A stretch of 8,058 nucleotides of DNA from an uncultured Prevotella sp. (GTDB lineage Bacteria > Bacteroidota > Bacteroidia > Bacteroidales > Bacteroidaceae): assembly GCA_900556795.1 (NCBI GenBank), contig USQD01000077.1:1-8058 (forward strand), read 5' to 3'. Positions 1 to 7,035 of the stretch are shown piece after piece (position 1 is the stretch's first letter; the number at the start of each line of letters is the position of its first letter). The notes beneath the pieces are model-generated. The model saw only the letters and a program-made list of their open reading frames with translations. It was not told the DNA's origin and ran no database searches. Made by a program: the position numbers and the translations under genes.

Positions 1-67
1 ATTTCGAGCATATTCGACTATATTTCTAATAAAATATTCGCTTTTCACATTTTTTTATCGTATAAAT

Positions 68-99
68 CTTGATTTTTTGGCTACTTTTATATATCTTTG
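68..99 (+). promoter_or_regulatory. Bacteroidetes-type promoter for the ROK kinase gene
   Basis: A TATCTTTG box at 92-99 matches the Bacteroidetes -7 consensus TAnnTTTG exactly. A weaker -33 element, CTTG (consensus TTTG), lies at 68-71, giving a 20-base spacer. Transcription would begin a few bases after 99, leaving a 5' untranslated leader of roughly 35 nt before the ATG at 141. The leader is AT-rich with no clear Shine-Dalgarno sequence, which is normal for this phylum. The DNA upstream (1-67) is very AT-rich and carries ATATTCG twice (10-16 and 34-40). I see no gene there and no recognisable operator. The match is seen directly; the promoter role is inferred. Confidence 0.7.
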
Positions 100-140
100 C
101 GTCAAAATTAATAACATTCTAACTAATTTTAAAGAATAAC

Positions 141-1121
141 ATGACTGAAAATGCAATGAAACCGTATGTTATCGGATTAGACCTCGGTGGTACTAACTCT
201 GTTTTCGGCATCGTAGATGCACGTGGAGAAATCAAAGCTACAACAGCTATTAAAACTGGGGGCTATGATAATGTAGACGACTATGTAAAGGCTGCAACAG
301 AGGCGCTCATACCTGTAATCGATACCGTTGGTGGTCTCGATAAGATTAAGGCTATGGGTATCGGTGCACCTAATGGCAATTATTATAAGGGAACTATCGA
401 ATTTGCTCCAAACCTGCCTTGGGCTCATGATGGCGTTGTGCCATTGGCTGATCTCTTCAGCAAGGCTCTCGGTGGCATTCCTGTTGCTTTAACCAATGAT
501 GCCAACGCTGCTGCTCTCGGCGAGATGACTTATGGCGTGGCTCGCGGTATGAAGAACTTCATCGATATCACGCTCGGTACTGGTGTGGGTTCTGGTATCG
601 TCATCAACGGTCAGATGGTTTACGGAAGCGATGGTTTCGCAGGTGAATTAGGTCACGTAATCATGGTTCCTGGTGAGGAAGGTCGTCCATGTGGCTGCGG
701 CCGCAAGGGTTGTCTGGAGGCATACTGCTCTGCTACCGGTGTAGCTCGCACTGCCCGTGAATTCCTTCAGAAGACTGATGAGCCTTCATTGCTCCGCGAT
801 ATGAAGCCAGAAGATATTACTTCATACGACGTAAGTGTGGCTGCAGGCAAGGGTGATGCTTTGGCTAAGAGCATCTACGACTTCACCGGCAAGATGCTGG
901 GTGAGGCTTGTGCTAACTTCGCAGCATTCTCTGCTCCTGAGGCATTCGTATTCTTCGGTGGTCTGACCAAGGCTGGCGATCTCCTGATGAAGCCTGTAAA
1001 GGAAGCTTACGACAAGACCGTATTGAAGATTTACAAGGGCAAGGCTAAGTTCCTTGTTTCTACCCTCGATGGTAGTTCAGCTGCTGTACTAGGTGCAAGC
1101 GCTGTGGGTTGGGAATTGTAG
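141..1121 (+). CDS. ROK-family sugar kinase (probable glucokinase/hexokinase)
   Basis: This 326-residue cytoplasmic protein is a full-length ROK (repressor, ORF, kinase) family member. It should phosphorylate glucose or a related hexose with ATP to feed glycolysis. The N-terminal phosphate-binding loop DLGGTN is at residues 14-19. The likely catalytic base is D120 in the TNDAN motif. The ROK signature runs from LGTGVGSG (145-152) to the sugar-binding ExGH motif (E169-H172). A CGCGRKGCLE segment at 184-193 supplies three cysteines which, with H172, form the family's structural zinc site; E193 is the second sugar-contacting glutamate. There is no N-terminal helix-turn-helix, so this is an enzyme and not a ROK repressor. 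The PNLPW motif is typical of glucokinase-like members. Broad-specificity ROK hexokinases (RokA) are known in Bacteroides, so N-acetylglucosamine or mannose are possible substrates. The ATG at 141 is preferred; M6 (156) is an alternative. The gene stands alone with its own promoter and converges on trpG. Confidence 0.93.
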   Translation: MTENAMKPYVIGLDLGGTNSVFGIVDARGEIKATTAIKTGGYDNVDDYVKAATEALIPVIDTVGGLDKIKAMGIGAPNGNYYKGTIEFAPNLPWAHDGVVPLADLFSKALGGIPVALTNDANAAALGEMTYGVARGMKNFIDITLGTGVGSGIVINGQMVYGSDGFAGELGHVIMVPGEEGRPCGCGRKGCLEAYCSATGVARTAREFLQKTDEPSLLRDMKPEDITSYDVSVAAGKGDALAKSIYDFTGKMLGEACANFAAFSAPEAFVFFGGLTKAGDLLMKPVKEAYDKTVLKIYKGKAKFLVSTLDGSSAAVLGASAVGWEL

Positions 1122-1166
1122 AATTTTATAATATAACACTTAAGTCATCATCTATTTTTAAGATGG

Positions 1167-1202
1167 AAAAAGCTTGGCACTCGTGAGAGCGTCAAGCTTT
1201 TT
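1167..1202. terminator. bidirectional intrinsic terminator between the kinase gene and trpG
   Basis: A perfect 10-bp stem (AAAAAGCTTG at 1167-1176 with CAAGCTTTTT at 1193-1202) is extended inward by a G-U pair, a C-G pair, one A/C mismatch and three more pairs, closing on a GTGA (GNRA-type) tetraloop at 1183-1186. On the plus strand the hairpin ends in a T-run and is followed by ACTTTTTT. On the minus strand the stem also ends in five U residues. It sits 45 bases after the kinase stop codon and 18 bases after the trpG stop codon, so it can serve both convergent units. A small extra stem (CATCT at 1149-1153 with AGATG at 1161-1165) lies just beside it. Confidence 0.85.
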
Positions 1203-1220
1203 ACTTTTTTATATATCCTA

Positions 1221-1784
1221 CTAGTCAAACAACCAGTTCTTGACAATGGTCTTTCCTTCTGGTGTCAACACGCTCTCAGGATGGAACTGAATGCCGTGAA
1301 TATCATAATTCTTATGCTTCAATCCCATGATACAACCATCATCACTCACGGCAGTTACATCCAGACACTCAGGAAAACCTGTACGGTCTACTACCCACGA
1401 ATGGTATCTGCCAATCTCTATTCGTTTATCCATACCACGGAAAATCGGGTCGTTGCCGAACTGAGTACAGGGTGTTGCCACACCATGATAAACCTCAGAG
1501 AGATTTGTCAGTTTGGCGCCAAATGCTTCACCAATAGCCTGATGCCCCAGGCAGACACCCAACATTGGTTTGATGCCCGCATATTTTTTAATAACATCCA
1601 TCAGAAGACCAGCCTCAGAAGGAATACCCGGCCCCGGACTCAATATAATCTTATCGAATGGCTCCAGTTCCCGCAACTGGAACTGGTCATTGCGATAAAC
1701 CGTAACTTCTACCCCCAACTCCTTCACCAGATGTGCCAGGTTATAGGTAAAGGAATCGTAATTATCTATGATTACTACTTTCAT
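1221..1784 (-). CDS. trpG: anthranilate synthase glutaminase subunit TrpG
   Basis: This class I glutamine amidotransferase of 187 residues releases ammonia from glutamine and passes it to TrpE for anthranilate synthesis. Visible motifs are the N-terminal IIDNYDSFTYN, the oxyanion-loop SPGPG at 49-53, the nucleophile C78 in GVCLGHQ, and the remaining triad members H168 and E170 in QFHPES. The chosen start is the ATG at 1784, because family members begin MKxxxIDNYDSFTYN. The reading frame stays open 21 codons further upstream to a GTG at 1847, but that extension is AT-rich, resembles no TrpG, and overlaps inverted repeats. The gene is unfused, unlike the TrpG-TrpD fusion of Escherichia coli. 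It is the last gene of the block, 80 bases after trpE and 18 bases before the terminator hairpin. A PabA-like dual role in folate synthesis is possible for such amidotransferases, but the trp context favours TrpG. Confidence 0.95.
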   Translation of the reverse strand: MKVVIIDNYDSFTYNLAHLVKELGVEVTVYRNDQFQLRELEPFDKIILSPGPGIPSEAGLLMDVIKKYAGIKPMLGVCLGHQAIGEAFGAKLTNLSEVYHGVATPCTQFGNDPIFRGMDKRIEIGRYHSWVVDRTGFPECLDVTAVSDDGCIMGLKHKNYDIHGIQFHPESVLTPEGKTIVKNWLFD

Positions 1785-1808
1785 CTTATTATTGATTATT
1801 TTATTGAT

Positions 1809-1863
1809 TAGTGATTGCTTTATCTGTGAATAAGTGAGAGATATCACTCATAACTAATCACTA
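1809..1863 (-). repeat. imperfect inverted repeats in the trpE-trpG gap
   Basis: TAGTGATT (1809-1816) is the reverse complement of AATCACTA (1856-1863). In an overlapping register GATTAGT (1806-1812) pairs with ACTAATC (1853-1859). Nested inside, AGTGA (1833-1837) pairs with TCACT (1844-1848) around a six-base loop. The trpG messenger could therefore fold into a stem a short distance upstream of the trpG start. The pairs are seen directly; any role in trpG translation or mRNA processing is inference, and short AT-rich repeats also occur by chance. Confidence 0.35.
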
Positions 1864-1864
1864 T

Positions 1865-3346
1865 TCAAAGTTCTTCTGCTATATGAATCGCCTTGGTTAA
1901 TGCCCCTAACTTATTATTACATTCTTCCAGTTCATACTGGTCGTTACTCTTCGCCACTACTCCACTTCCTGCCTGGAACCAGAGTTCGCCGTTGCGGCTG
2001 ATAAAAGTTCGGATTACTATTGCCTGGTTCAAATCGCCATTCAGACCGATAAAACCAATGCATCCACCGTAGGCTCCACGATTGTGAGGTTCCAACTCTG
2101 AAATAATCTGCATCGCTCTTACCTTTGGTACACCACTCAAAGTACCGGCAGGGAAGGTATCGATAAACTCCTTGATATGGTCGGCATCCTTTTCCAGGAT
2201 TCCACTCACTCGGCTCACCAGATGAATCACATGACTATAAAACTGCATATCCTTATAGAAATCAACCTTTACACCATGGCAGTTTCGGCTCAGATCGTTG
2301 CGCGCTAAATCTACCAGCATCACATGCTCGGCATTCTCCTTCGGGTCATTGCGGAGGAACTCGGCTGCTTTTCTATCCTGCTCCATATCGCCCGTACGCT
2401 TAGTTGTTCCGGCAATAGGGTCGATAAACGCTTTATCGCCCACAATGCGGTTGTGGGTTTCAGGAGAAGATCCGAAGATACGGAATCCGCCAAAATCGAA
2501 ATAGAAAAGATATGGAGAAGGGTTGATGCTGCGCAGGGCACGATAGAGCTTAAAGTCATCACCCTCATATTTCTGTATAAAACGACGGCTCACCACAATT
2601 TGGAAAACATCGCCTCGCAGACAGTGCTGGATGCATTTGCAGATGTTCTCCTTATGCTCCTCATCGGTAAGTGTAGAAAATGTTTCGCCCACCGGATGGA
2701 AATCATAAGGCTTCACATTCGCTTTATTCACGGCCTTGAGCAGGGCTTCGAGCTCGGCTTCACCTGCAGCATTCTGAGCCTGTTGGTCTGCGGCATCCGG
2801 AACAACCTTGCCTTCTGCATAGTTTTCGCTCAACGCAATCAGCTCCATCGTATTATTGAAATGGTCGAAAACAATAATGTCCTTATACATAATATAGTAG
2901 ATATCCGGAGCATCATTCTTCTCCATCGTAGTATCTTTTACCGGAATATTCTCGAAATATCTCACAGCATTGAAGGTGGTGAAACCATACAAGCCACAGA
3001 AGTTCTTGCTCTCGCCTTCTACATGAAAGCTCTTGATGAAATCATTGATTGACTTGGAGATGGCGAGTTTGCACTGCTCACCCTTTCCCTCGCCGAAAGC
3101 TGGTAGCGTTTCTTTCTCTACGCTGCCATCAGGATAGCTCTTAATCACCTCACCATGACTCACGGCAATGCTAGCCAGCGGATGAACACCGATAAATGAT
3201 CGAGAGTTCTCGGAACCATGATAGTCAGAACTCTCCATCAGAGCCGACTGGGGATAAATATCTCTCAATCGCATATAGACTCCCACCGGCGTATAGAGGT
3301 CAGCAAGAATCTTGCGGGTTACTGTCTTATAATTAAACTTTGCCAT
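1865..3346 (-). CDS. trpE: anthranilate synthase large (chorismate-binding) subunit TrpE
   Basis: This 493-residue enzyme converts chorismate plus TrpG-derived ammonia into anthranilate and pyruvate, the committed step to tryptophan. The N-terminal domain (about 1-180) carries L36-M-E-S-S40, equivalent to the LLES tryptophan-binding motif that mediates feedback inhibition in TrpE. This motif argues against the homologous PabB. An Ala/Gln-rich, low-complexity linker (about 184-210) joins it to the chorismate-binding domain. That domain shows FGSSPE (291-296), DPIAGTTKRTG (309-319), the catalytic-region EHVMLVDLARND (340-351), FPAGTLSGVPKVRAM (398-412) and GAYGGCIGF (424-432). Length is normal and no key segment is missing. 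The ATG at 3346 is preceded by A-rich DNA with a weak AAGAGA. The gene starts 38 bases after trpB and is followed by its partner trpG. Confidence 0.96.
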   Translation of the reverse strand: MAKFNYKTVTRKILADLYTPVGVYMRLRDIYPQSALMESSDYHGSENSRSFIGVHPLASIAVSHGEVIKSYPDGSVEKETLPAFGEGKGEQCKLAISKSINDFIKSFHVEGESKNFCGLYGFTTFNAVRYFENIPVKDTTMEKNDAPDIYYIMYKDIIVFDHFNNTMELIALSENYAEGKVVPDAADQQAQNAAGEAELEALLKAVNKANVKPYDFHPVGETFSTLTDEEHKENICKCIQHCLRGDVFQIVVSRRFIQKYEGDDFKLYRALRSINPSPYLFYFDFGGFRIFGSSPETHNRIVGDKAFIDPIAGTTKRTGDMEQDRKAAEFLRNDPKENAEHVMLVDLARNDLSRNCHGVKVDFYKDMQFYSHVIHLVSRVSGILEKDADHIKEFIDTFPAGTLSGVPKVRAMQIISELEPHNRGAYGGCIGFIGLNGDLNQAIVIRTFISRNGELWFQAGSGVVAKSNDQYELEECNNKLGALTKAIHIAEEL

Positions 3347-3384
3347 TTTTCTCTTATTGATTAAAAACGATAAAAACCGAGACT

Positions 3385-4584
3385 TTAAAAATTGCCATAT
3401 TCTCCTGCCATTTCCTTATGGCTCAAATAGGTCTCCACGTCCTTGTCACCACGACCGGAAACGGTCAGAACTACGACATCATCCTTCTTGAACTTCATTT
3501 TCTTCAAGGCTGCCACAGCGTGTGCACTCTCGATGGCAGGAATGATTCCCTCCATACGGGTTAACTCATAACCGGCATAGATAGCCTCATCATCCTTGAT
3601 GGCAAGCACATGACTTCTGCCACGGGTGGCAAGGTCGGCGTGCATCGGACCAATGCCTGGATAATCCAATCCGGCACTGATAGTGAAAGCCTCCTCAATC
3701 TGTCCATCTTCTGTCTGCATCACCAAGGTGCGGGCGCCATGAATGATTCCTTCTGTTCCGCAATGCATGGTGGCAGCAGTATAATTGGTATCAATGCCAT
3801 GTCCGGCAGCCTCAGCCAGATAAATCTGAACACGGTCGTCGTCGATGTAATGATAGATAGTACCGGCTGCATTACTTCCACCACCCACGCAAGCGATGAG
3901 ATAATCAGGATAATCGCGACCGATCTTCTCCTCCAACTGCCATTTCAATTCTTCGCTGATTACGCTCTGCATCTTTGCCACGATGTCAGGATAAGGATGA
4001 GGTCCCATGGTAGAACCCACAATATAGAAGGTATCCTGTGGATGACAGCACCAGTCGCGAATGGCCTCAGAGCAGGCATCGCTCAGGGTCATATTGCCGG
4101 TGCGAACCGGGTTTACCTTGGCGCCCAACATCTTCATACGTTCTACGTTGGTATGCTGGCGCTCCACATCGGTGGCACCCATGAAGATTTCGCACTTCAT
4201 ATCCATCAGGGCACAGACGGTGGCTGTGGCAACGCCATGCTGTCCGGCACCCGTTTCGGCGATGATACGGGTCTTGCCCATCTTCTTGGCCATCAGGATC
4301 TGTCCGATGGTGTTATTGATTTTGTGTGCACCGGTATGATTCAGGTCCTCACGCTTCAGATAAAGCTGGCAGCCATACTTCTCGCTCATGCGCTTGGCAT
4401 AATAAAGAGGTGAAGGACGCCCCACATAATCTTTCAACAGAGCATAGTACTCTTTCTTGAACTCCTCACTCTCGATGATAGGCTTGTAAGCCTGCTGCAA
4501 TTCTGTTACACACTTATATAATATTTCAGGAACGTAAGCTCCTCCGAATTTTCCAAAAAATCCTTTATCGTCAACTTGATACAT
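3385..4584 (-). CDS. trpB: tryptophan synthase beta chain TrpB
   Basis: This 399-residue PLP enzyme condenses indole with L-serine to give tryptophan, working as an alpha2beta2 complex with TrpA. The PLP-binding lysine is K88 in HTGAHKIN (83-90). The catalytic glutamate is E110 in AETGAGQHG. The phosphate-binding loop GGGSNA is at 234-239, and the pyridine-nitrogen serine is S376 in VSGRGDKD. The N-terminal FGKFGGAYVPE and the overall length match the canonical TrpA-partnered TrpB type and not the longer TrpB2 paralogue. An AGGA lies 3-4 bases before the ATG at 4584, which is close but supports this start. The gene is 26 bases downstream of trpA, consistent with co-expression of the complex. 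It is read just before trpE. Confidence 0.97.
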   Translation of the reverse strand: MYQVDDKGFFGKFGGAYVPEILYKCVTELQQAYKPIIESEEFKKEYYALLKDYVGRPSPLYYAKRMSEKYGCQLYLKREDLNHTGAHKINNTIGQILMAKKMGKTRIIAETGAGQHGVATATVCALMDMKCEIFMGATDVERQHTNVERMKMLGAKVNPVRTGNMTLSDACSEAIRDWCCHPQDTFYIVGSTMGPHPYPDIVAKMQSVISEELKWQLEEKIGRDYPDYLIACVGGGSNAAGTIYHYIDDDRVQIYLAEAAGHGIDTNYTAATMHCGTEGIIHGARTLVMQTEDGQIEEAFTISAGLDYPGIGPMHADLATRGRSHVLAIKDDEAIYAGYELTRMEGIIPAIESAHAVAALKKMKFKKDDVVVLTVSGRGDKDVETYLSHKEMAGEYGNF

Positions 4585-4610
4585 CTTTCCTATATAATTA
4601 AATTGTTGAA

Positions 4611-5387
4611 CTATTTTTTCAATGCTTCGAAAAGCAGGTCGAGTGCCTGGTCCGGATTGCCAACTTCATTGAGCAAAGTCACGAACTTGCTACCAATGAT
4701 GGCACCAGCAGCATTATCCAGCGCACTGGTAAGCGTCTGCTTGTTGCTGATTCCGAAACCAATCATACGAGGGTTTCGGAGATTCATACTGTTAATATGA
4801 TTGAAGTAAGCAAGCTTGGCGTCACCAAAGTTGCTCTGTGCACCCGTGATACTGGCAGAGCTGACCATGTAAATAAAGCCATCGGTATGCTCATCGATGA
4901 AGCGGATGCGCTCCTCACTGGTTTCCGGTGTAATCATCATGATGACACGAATATCATACTTGTCGGCGATAGGTTTTACCACCTTGAGATAATCATCGAA
5001 AGGAAGGTCGGGGATGATGGTTCCGCTCACTCCGCTCTCTACACAGCTCTTGAAGAACTCCTCGATGCCATAGTGCATGATGGGGTTGAGATAGCCCATG
5101 AGAACCAGCGGAAGATTGACTTCATCCTTGATGGCTTTGAGCTGACCGAAGAGGGTCTTTACGGTCATGCCGTTTTTCAGCGCCTTGGTTCCTGCGCTCT
5201 GGATAACGGGTCCATCTGCCAATGGATCGCTGAAAGGGATACCTACCTCAATCATGTCGATACCCTTGCGTTCCATCGCCTTAATTACATCACCGGTACC
5301 TTCTAAGGTTGGGCATCCGGCGCAGAAATACAAGCTCAAAAGCTTGCGGTCTTTATTGTTTGCAAATAATGCATTTATCTTGTTCAT
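4611..5387 (-). CDS. trpA: tryptophan synthase alpha chain TrpA
   Basis: This 258-residue TIM-barrel protein cleaves indole-3-glycerol phosphate to indole and glyceraldehyde 3-phosphate, channelling the indole to TrpB. The two catalytic residues are visible: E47 in IEVGIPFSDP and D58 in LADGP. Other family segments are MGYLNPI (97-103), the IIPDLPFDD loop (124-132), the mobile-loop region SSASITGAQ (176-184) and the phosphate-binding GFGIS (210-214). The length is slightly below the roughly 265-270 residues common in proteobacteria. The protein contains no tryptophan. The start at 5387 is preceded by an A-rich stretch without a Shine-Dalgarno sequence. The gene lies 72 bases after trpF and 26 before trpB. 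Confidence 0.96.
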   Translation of the reverse strand: MNKINALFANNKDRKLLSLYFCAGCPTLEGTGDVIKAMERKGIDMIEVGIPFSDPLADGPVIQSAGTKALKNGMTVKTLFGQLKAIKDEVNLPLVLMGYLNPIMHYGIEEFFKSCVESGVSGTIIPDLPFDDYLKVVKPIADKYDIRVIMMITPETSEERIRFIDEHTDGFIYMVSSASITGAQSNFGDAKLAYFNHINSMNLRNPRMIGFGISNKQTLTSALDNAAGAIIGSKFVTLLNEVGNPDQALDLLFEALKK

Positions 5388-5408
5388 CTTGTTTTGTTTT
5401 TTATATAT

Positions 5409-5460
5409 GTAGGGAGAAGGAGTTCATACAGAATTAACCTTTACCTTACTTCACTCCTAC
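5409..5460 (-). repeat. imperfect inverted repeat in the trpF-trpA gap
   Basis: GTAGGGAGAAG (5409-5419) and CTTCACTCCTAC (5449-5460) are nearly complementary, pairing in about ten positions with small bulges around a loop of about 29 bases. The downstream arm on the plus strand includes the first base of the trpF stop codon. On the minus-strand transcript the stem is not followed by a T-run, so it is not an intrinsic terminator. It could be an mRNA structure after trpF or chance pairing. Confidence 0.25.
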
Positions 5461-6080
5461 TACTTTTTTATTTCGTTTAAGAATTTATTGAGCTTCTCCA
5501 CATCCTTTACCCCCGGTTCTATCTCAAACCTAGAGTTGAGGTCAATACCTACGCATTGAGAATGATGAAAAGTCCGAATGCGAAAAGCATCCTCTGGGCC
5601 AATGCCACCACTCAACAGGAATGGAACATCGCCATCATATTCATCCAGAATCTGCCAATCAAACTGCTGACCACTTCCACCCACCGTTTTGCATTTGGTG
5701 TCGAAAAGGAAATAGTCAACAGCGCCTACATACTCCTTATATTTCTGAATGTCCCCAGCATTGGAAACACTGATGGCTTTAATGATTTTTATATCCCCGT
5801 TTGCTTCACGCAGCTGTTCGCAAAGTTCTCTACTCTCATTTCCATGCATCTGCACAGCATTCAGAGAGAACGAATGAATCTTATCCAATATCTCAGGGAT
5901 GGAATCATTCACGAAAACTCCCACTCGGCAAACCTTCCGGTCTGCATCAGAACGAGCCAGCACATAGCTAACATATCGTGGAGACTTAGGATAAAAAATG
6001 AATCCCATCATGTCTACGCCGAGTTGCGCAACCTGCTCTATATTCTTAGGTTCACGCATTCCACAAACCTTTACTAACAT
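5460..6080 (-). CDS. trpF: phosphoribosylanthranilate isomerase TrpF
   Basis: This 206-residue TIM barrel carries out the Amadori rearrangement of N-(5-phosphoribosyl)anthranilate to CdRP. The catalytic cysteine is C6 in VKVCGM and the catalytic aspartate is D127 in FLFDTK. The GGSGQQFDW segment (134-142) and the phosphate-binding LSGGIGPED (157-165) and GIDLNSRFEIEPGVKD (178-193) segments complete the active site. The NSRFE wording replaces the more usual SSGVE and, from memory, is common in Bacteroidetes. TrpF is separate from TrpC here, unlike the enterobacterial fusion. The ATG at 6080 immediately opens the conserved first strand. Upstream is only AT-rich DNA and the repeat-bearing 130-base gap after trpC. 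Confidence 0.95.
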   Translation of the reverse strand: MLVKVCGMREPKNIEQVAQLGVDMMGFIFYPKSPRYVSYVLARSDADRKVCRVGVFVNDSIPEILDKIHSFSLNAVQMHGNESRELCEQLREANGDIKIIKAISVSNAGDIQKYKEYVGAVDYFLFDTKCKTVGGSGQQFDWQILDEYDGDVPFLLSGGIGPEDAFRIRTFHHSQCVGIDLNSRFEIEPGVKDVEKLNKFLNEIKK

Positions 6081-6101
6081 TATATTATTTATATTCTAAA
6101 T

Positions 6102-6190
6102 CTTTTGCCCTTACAGGACGCATTGCTAACGGTTATCTATACCCAGGCGTTGCCTTGTACTAAGAGCTTCTGCCCTTTCAAGACGCAAAG
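6102..6190 (-). repeat. degenerate copy of a hairpin-rich dispersed intergenic repeat
   Basis: The trpC-trpF gap holds two copies of a 20-base module (6102-6121 and 6167-6186), which on the minus strand read roughly GCGTCyTGwAAGGGCArAAG and match at 17 of 20 positions. Between them AGGC and GCCT (6145-6148 and 6152-6155) form a hairpin around a three-base loop. A second hairpin pairs AAGAGC (6162-6167) with GCCCTT (6172-6177). From memory, the arrangement of an AAGGGCA module, an AGGGCAACGCCCT-like hairpin and another AAGGGCA module matches an extragenic repeat seen in many Bacteroidales genomes. The hairpin here has decayed. The repeats are seen; the family assignment is recollection. Confidence 0.55.
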
Positions 6191-6210
6191 TACAAAAACT
6201 TGCAAAAATC

Positions 6211-7017
6211 CTATAACTTAAAAATGAATTCAGCAAGCGCAGCGCCCGGGTCAGTCTGCTTCATGAACTGTTCACCCATCAGGAAGCCACGGAAACTGCC
6301 CTCTTCTCTTAATCGACGAACGGTCAGCGGATTGGAGATTCCACTCTCACTCACCCTGCACACATCCTTCGGAAGTTTCTCTGCCAAGCGGAAACTATTT
6401 TCCACATCCGTAACGAAGGTACCCAGATTGCGATTATTGATACCATACATATCCGGCTCCAACTCAGCATATTCGAAGTCACGCTCGTTATGCATCTCCA
6501 GCAGCACCTCCATCCCCAACTGGTGCGCCATGTTCATCAATCTTTTACACTCCCCTTTACTCAGGCAAGCCGCAATAAGCAACACGGCAGAAGCACCACA
6601 ATATCTAGCTTGTAAGAGCTGATATTCTTCGATGACGAAGTTCTTATATAATATAGGTATAGAAACACCCACATGTCGAGCCTCCTGAATATACTCATCA
6701 TAACCACCGAAGTAATCGATATCGGTAAGAATACTCAGCGCAGAAGCTCCATTCTTCTGATAACTCAAAGGAATGATGCTAGCCTTTCCTTCTTCCTTGA
6801 TCCACCCCTTACTTGGCGATTTGCGTTTAAACTCAGCAATAATTCCTGTATCAGAATTCATCAGTACTTTCTTCATGCTTCCTCCCATCACCTTCCCCTC
6901 GTTTTCCTGCATCTTCTGCTCGGTGAGGCTTATCATCTGGCGAGGCTGGATAAAGCGCTTGCGCTGCTCTATCTCTATCCTTTTATGAGCAACTATTTCC
7001 TCTAAAACATCTGTCAT
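6211..7017 (-). CDS. trpC: indole-3-glycerol-phosphate synthase TrpC
   Basis: This 268-residue TIM barrel closes the indole ring by decarboxylating and dehydrating CdRP to indole-3-glycerol phosphate. Aligning by motif to the Sulfolobus enzyme, the catalytic set is present: E62 and K64 in AEFKRKSPSKG, K125 in ILYKNF, E174 in LLEMHNE, N195 in INNRNL, and E224 with S225 in VSESGI. LTDIDYFGG (97-105) matches the LTexxFFGG region. One change is notable: the residue after the catalytic lysine, normally aspartate (KDF), is N126 here. It is not fused to TrpF. The ATG at 7017 follows an AAAGGT positioned 6 bases upstream, within an 18-base gap after trpD, suggesting tight co-translation. Confidence 0.95.
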   Translation of the reverse strand: MTDVLEEIVAHKRIEIEQRKRFIQPRQMISLTEQKMQENEGKVMGGSMKKVLMNSDTGIIAEFKRKSPSKGWIKEEGKASIIPLSYQKNGASALSILTDIDYFGGYDEYIQEARHVGVSIPILYKNFVIEEYQLLQARYCGASAVLLIAACLSKGECKRLMNMAHQLGMEVLLEMHNERDFEYAELEPDMYGINNRNLGTFVTDVENSFRLAEKLPKDVCRVSESGISNPLTVRRLREEGSFRGFLMGEQFMKQTDPGAALAEFIFKL

Positions 7018-7035
7018 TTTTTACCTTTTTTACCT

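Noticed and set aside
1..67. Tail of an upstream gene or an operator at the window start
   Set aside because: The DNA is AT-rich without an open frame of note. The two ATATTCG copies and a short ATATTT/AAATAT pair are too weak in such AT-rich sequence to call.
1785..1847. N-terminal extension of TrpG from a GTG start
   Set aside because: The 21 added residues are Ile/Asn/Lys-rich, unlike any TrpG N-terminus, and the family's conserved start coincides with the ATG at 1784.
2324..3052. Long open frame on the plus strand opposite trpE (242 codons)
   Set aside because: It is antisense to a clearly conserved TrpE and its translation resembles no protein family I know. Similar shadow frames lie opposite trpG (1281-1811), trpA (4797-5306) and trpF (5556-6077).
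3610..4413. Long open frame on the plus strand opposite trpB (267 codons)
   Set aside because: It lies entirely within trpB antisense, has no recognisable domain, promoter or start context, and is explained by the codon pattern of the real gene.
6185..6210. Possible internal promoter upstream of trpF (minus-strand TACTTTG)
   Set aside because: The box is one base short of TAnnTTTG, and there is no TTTG-like -33 element at the right distance. The sequence overlaps the repeat element instead.
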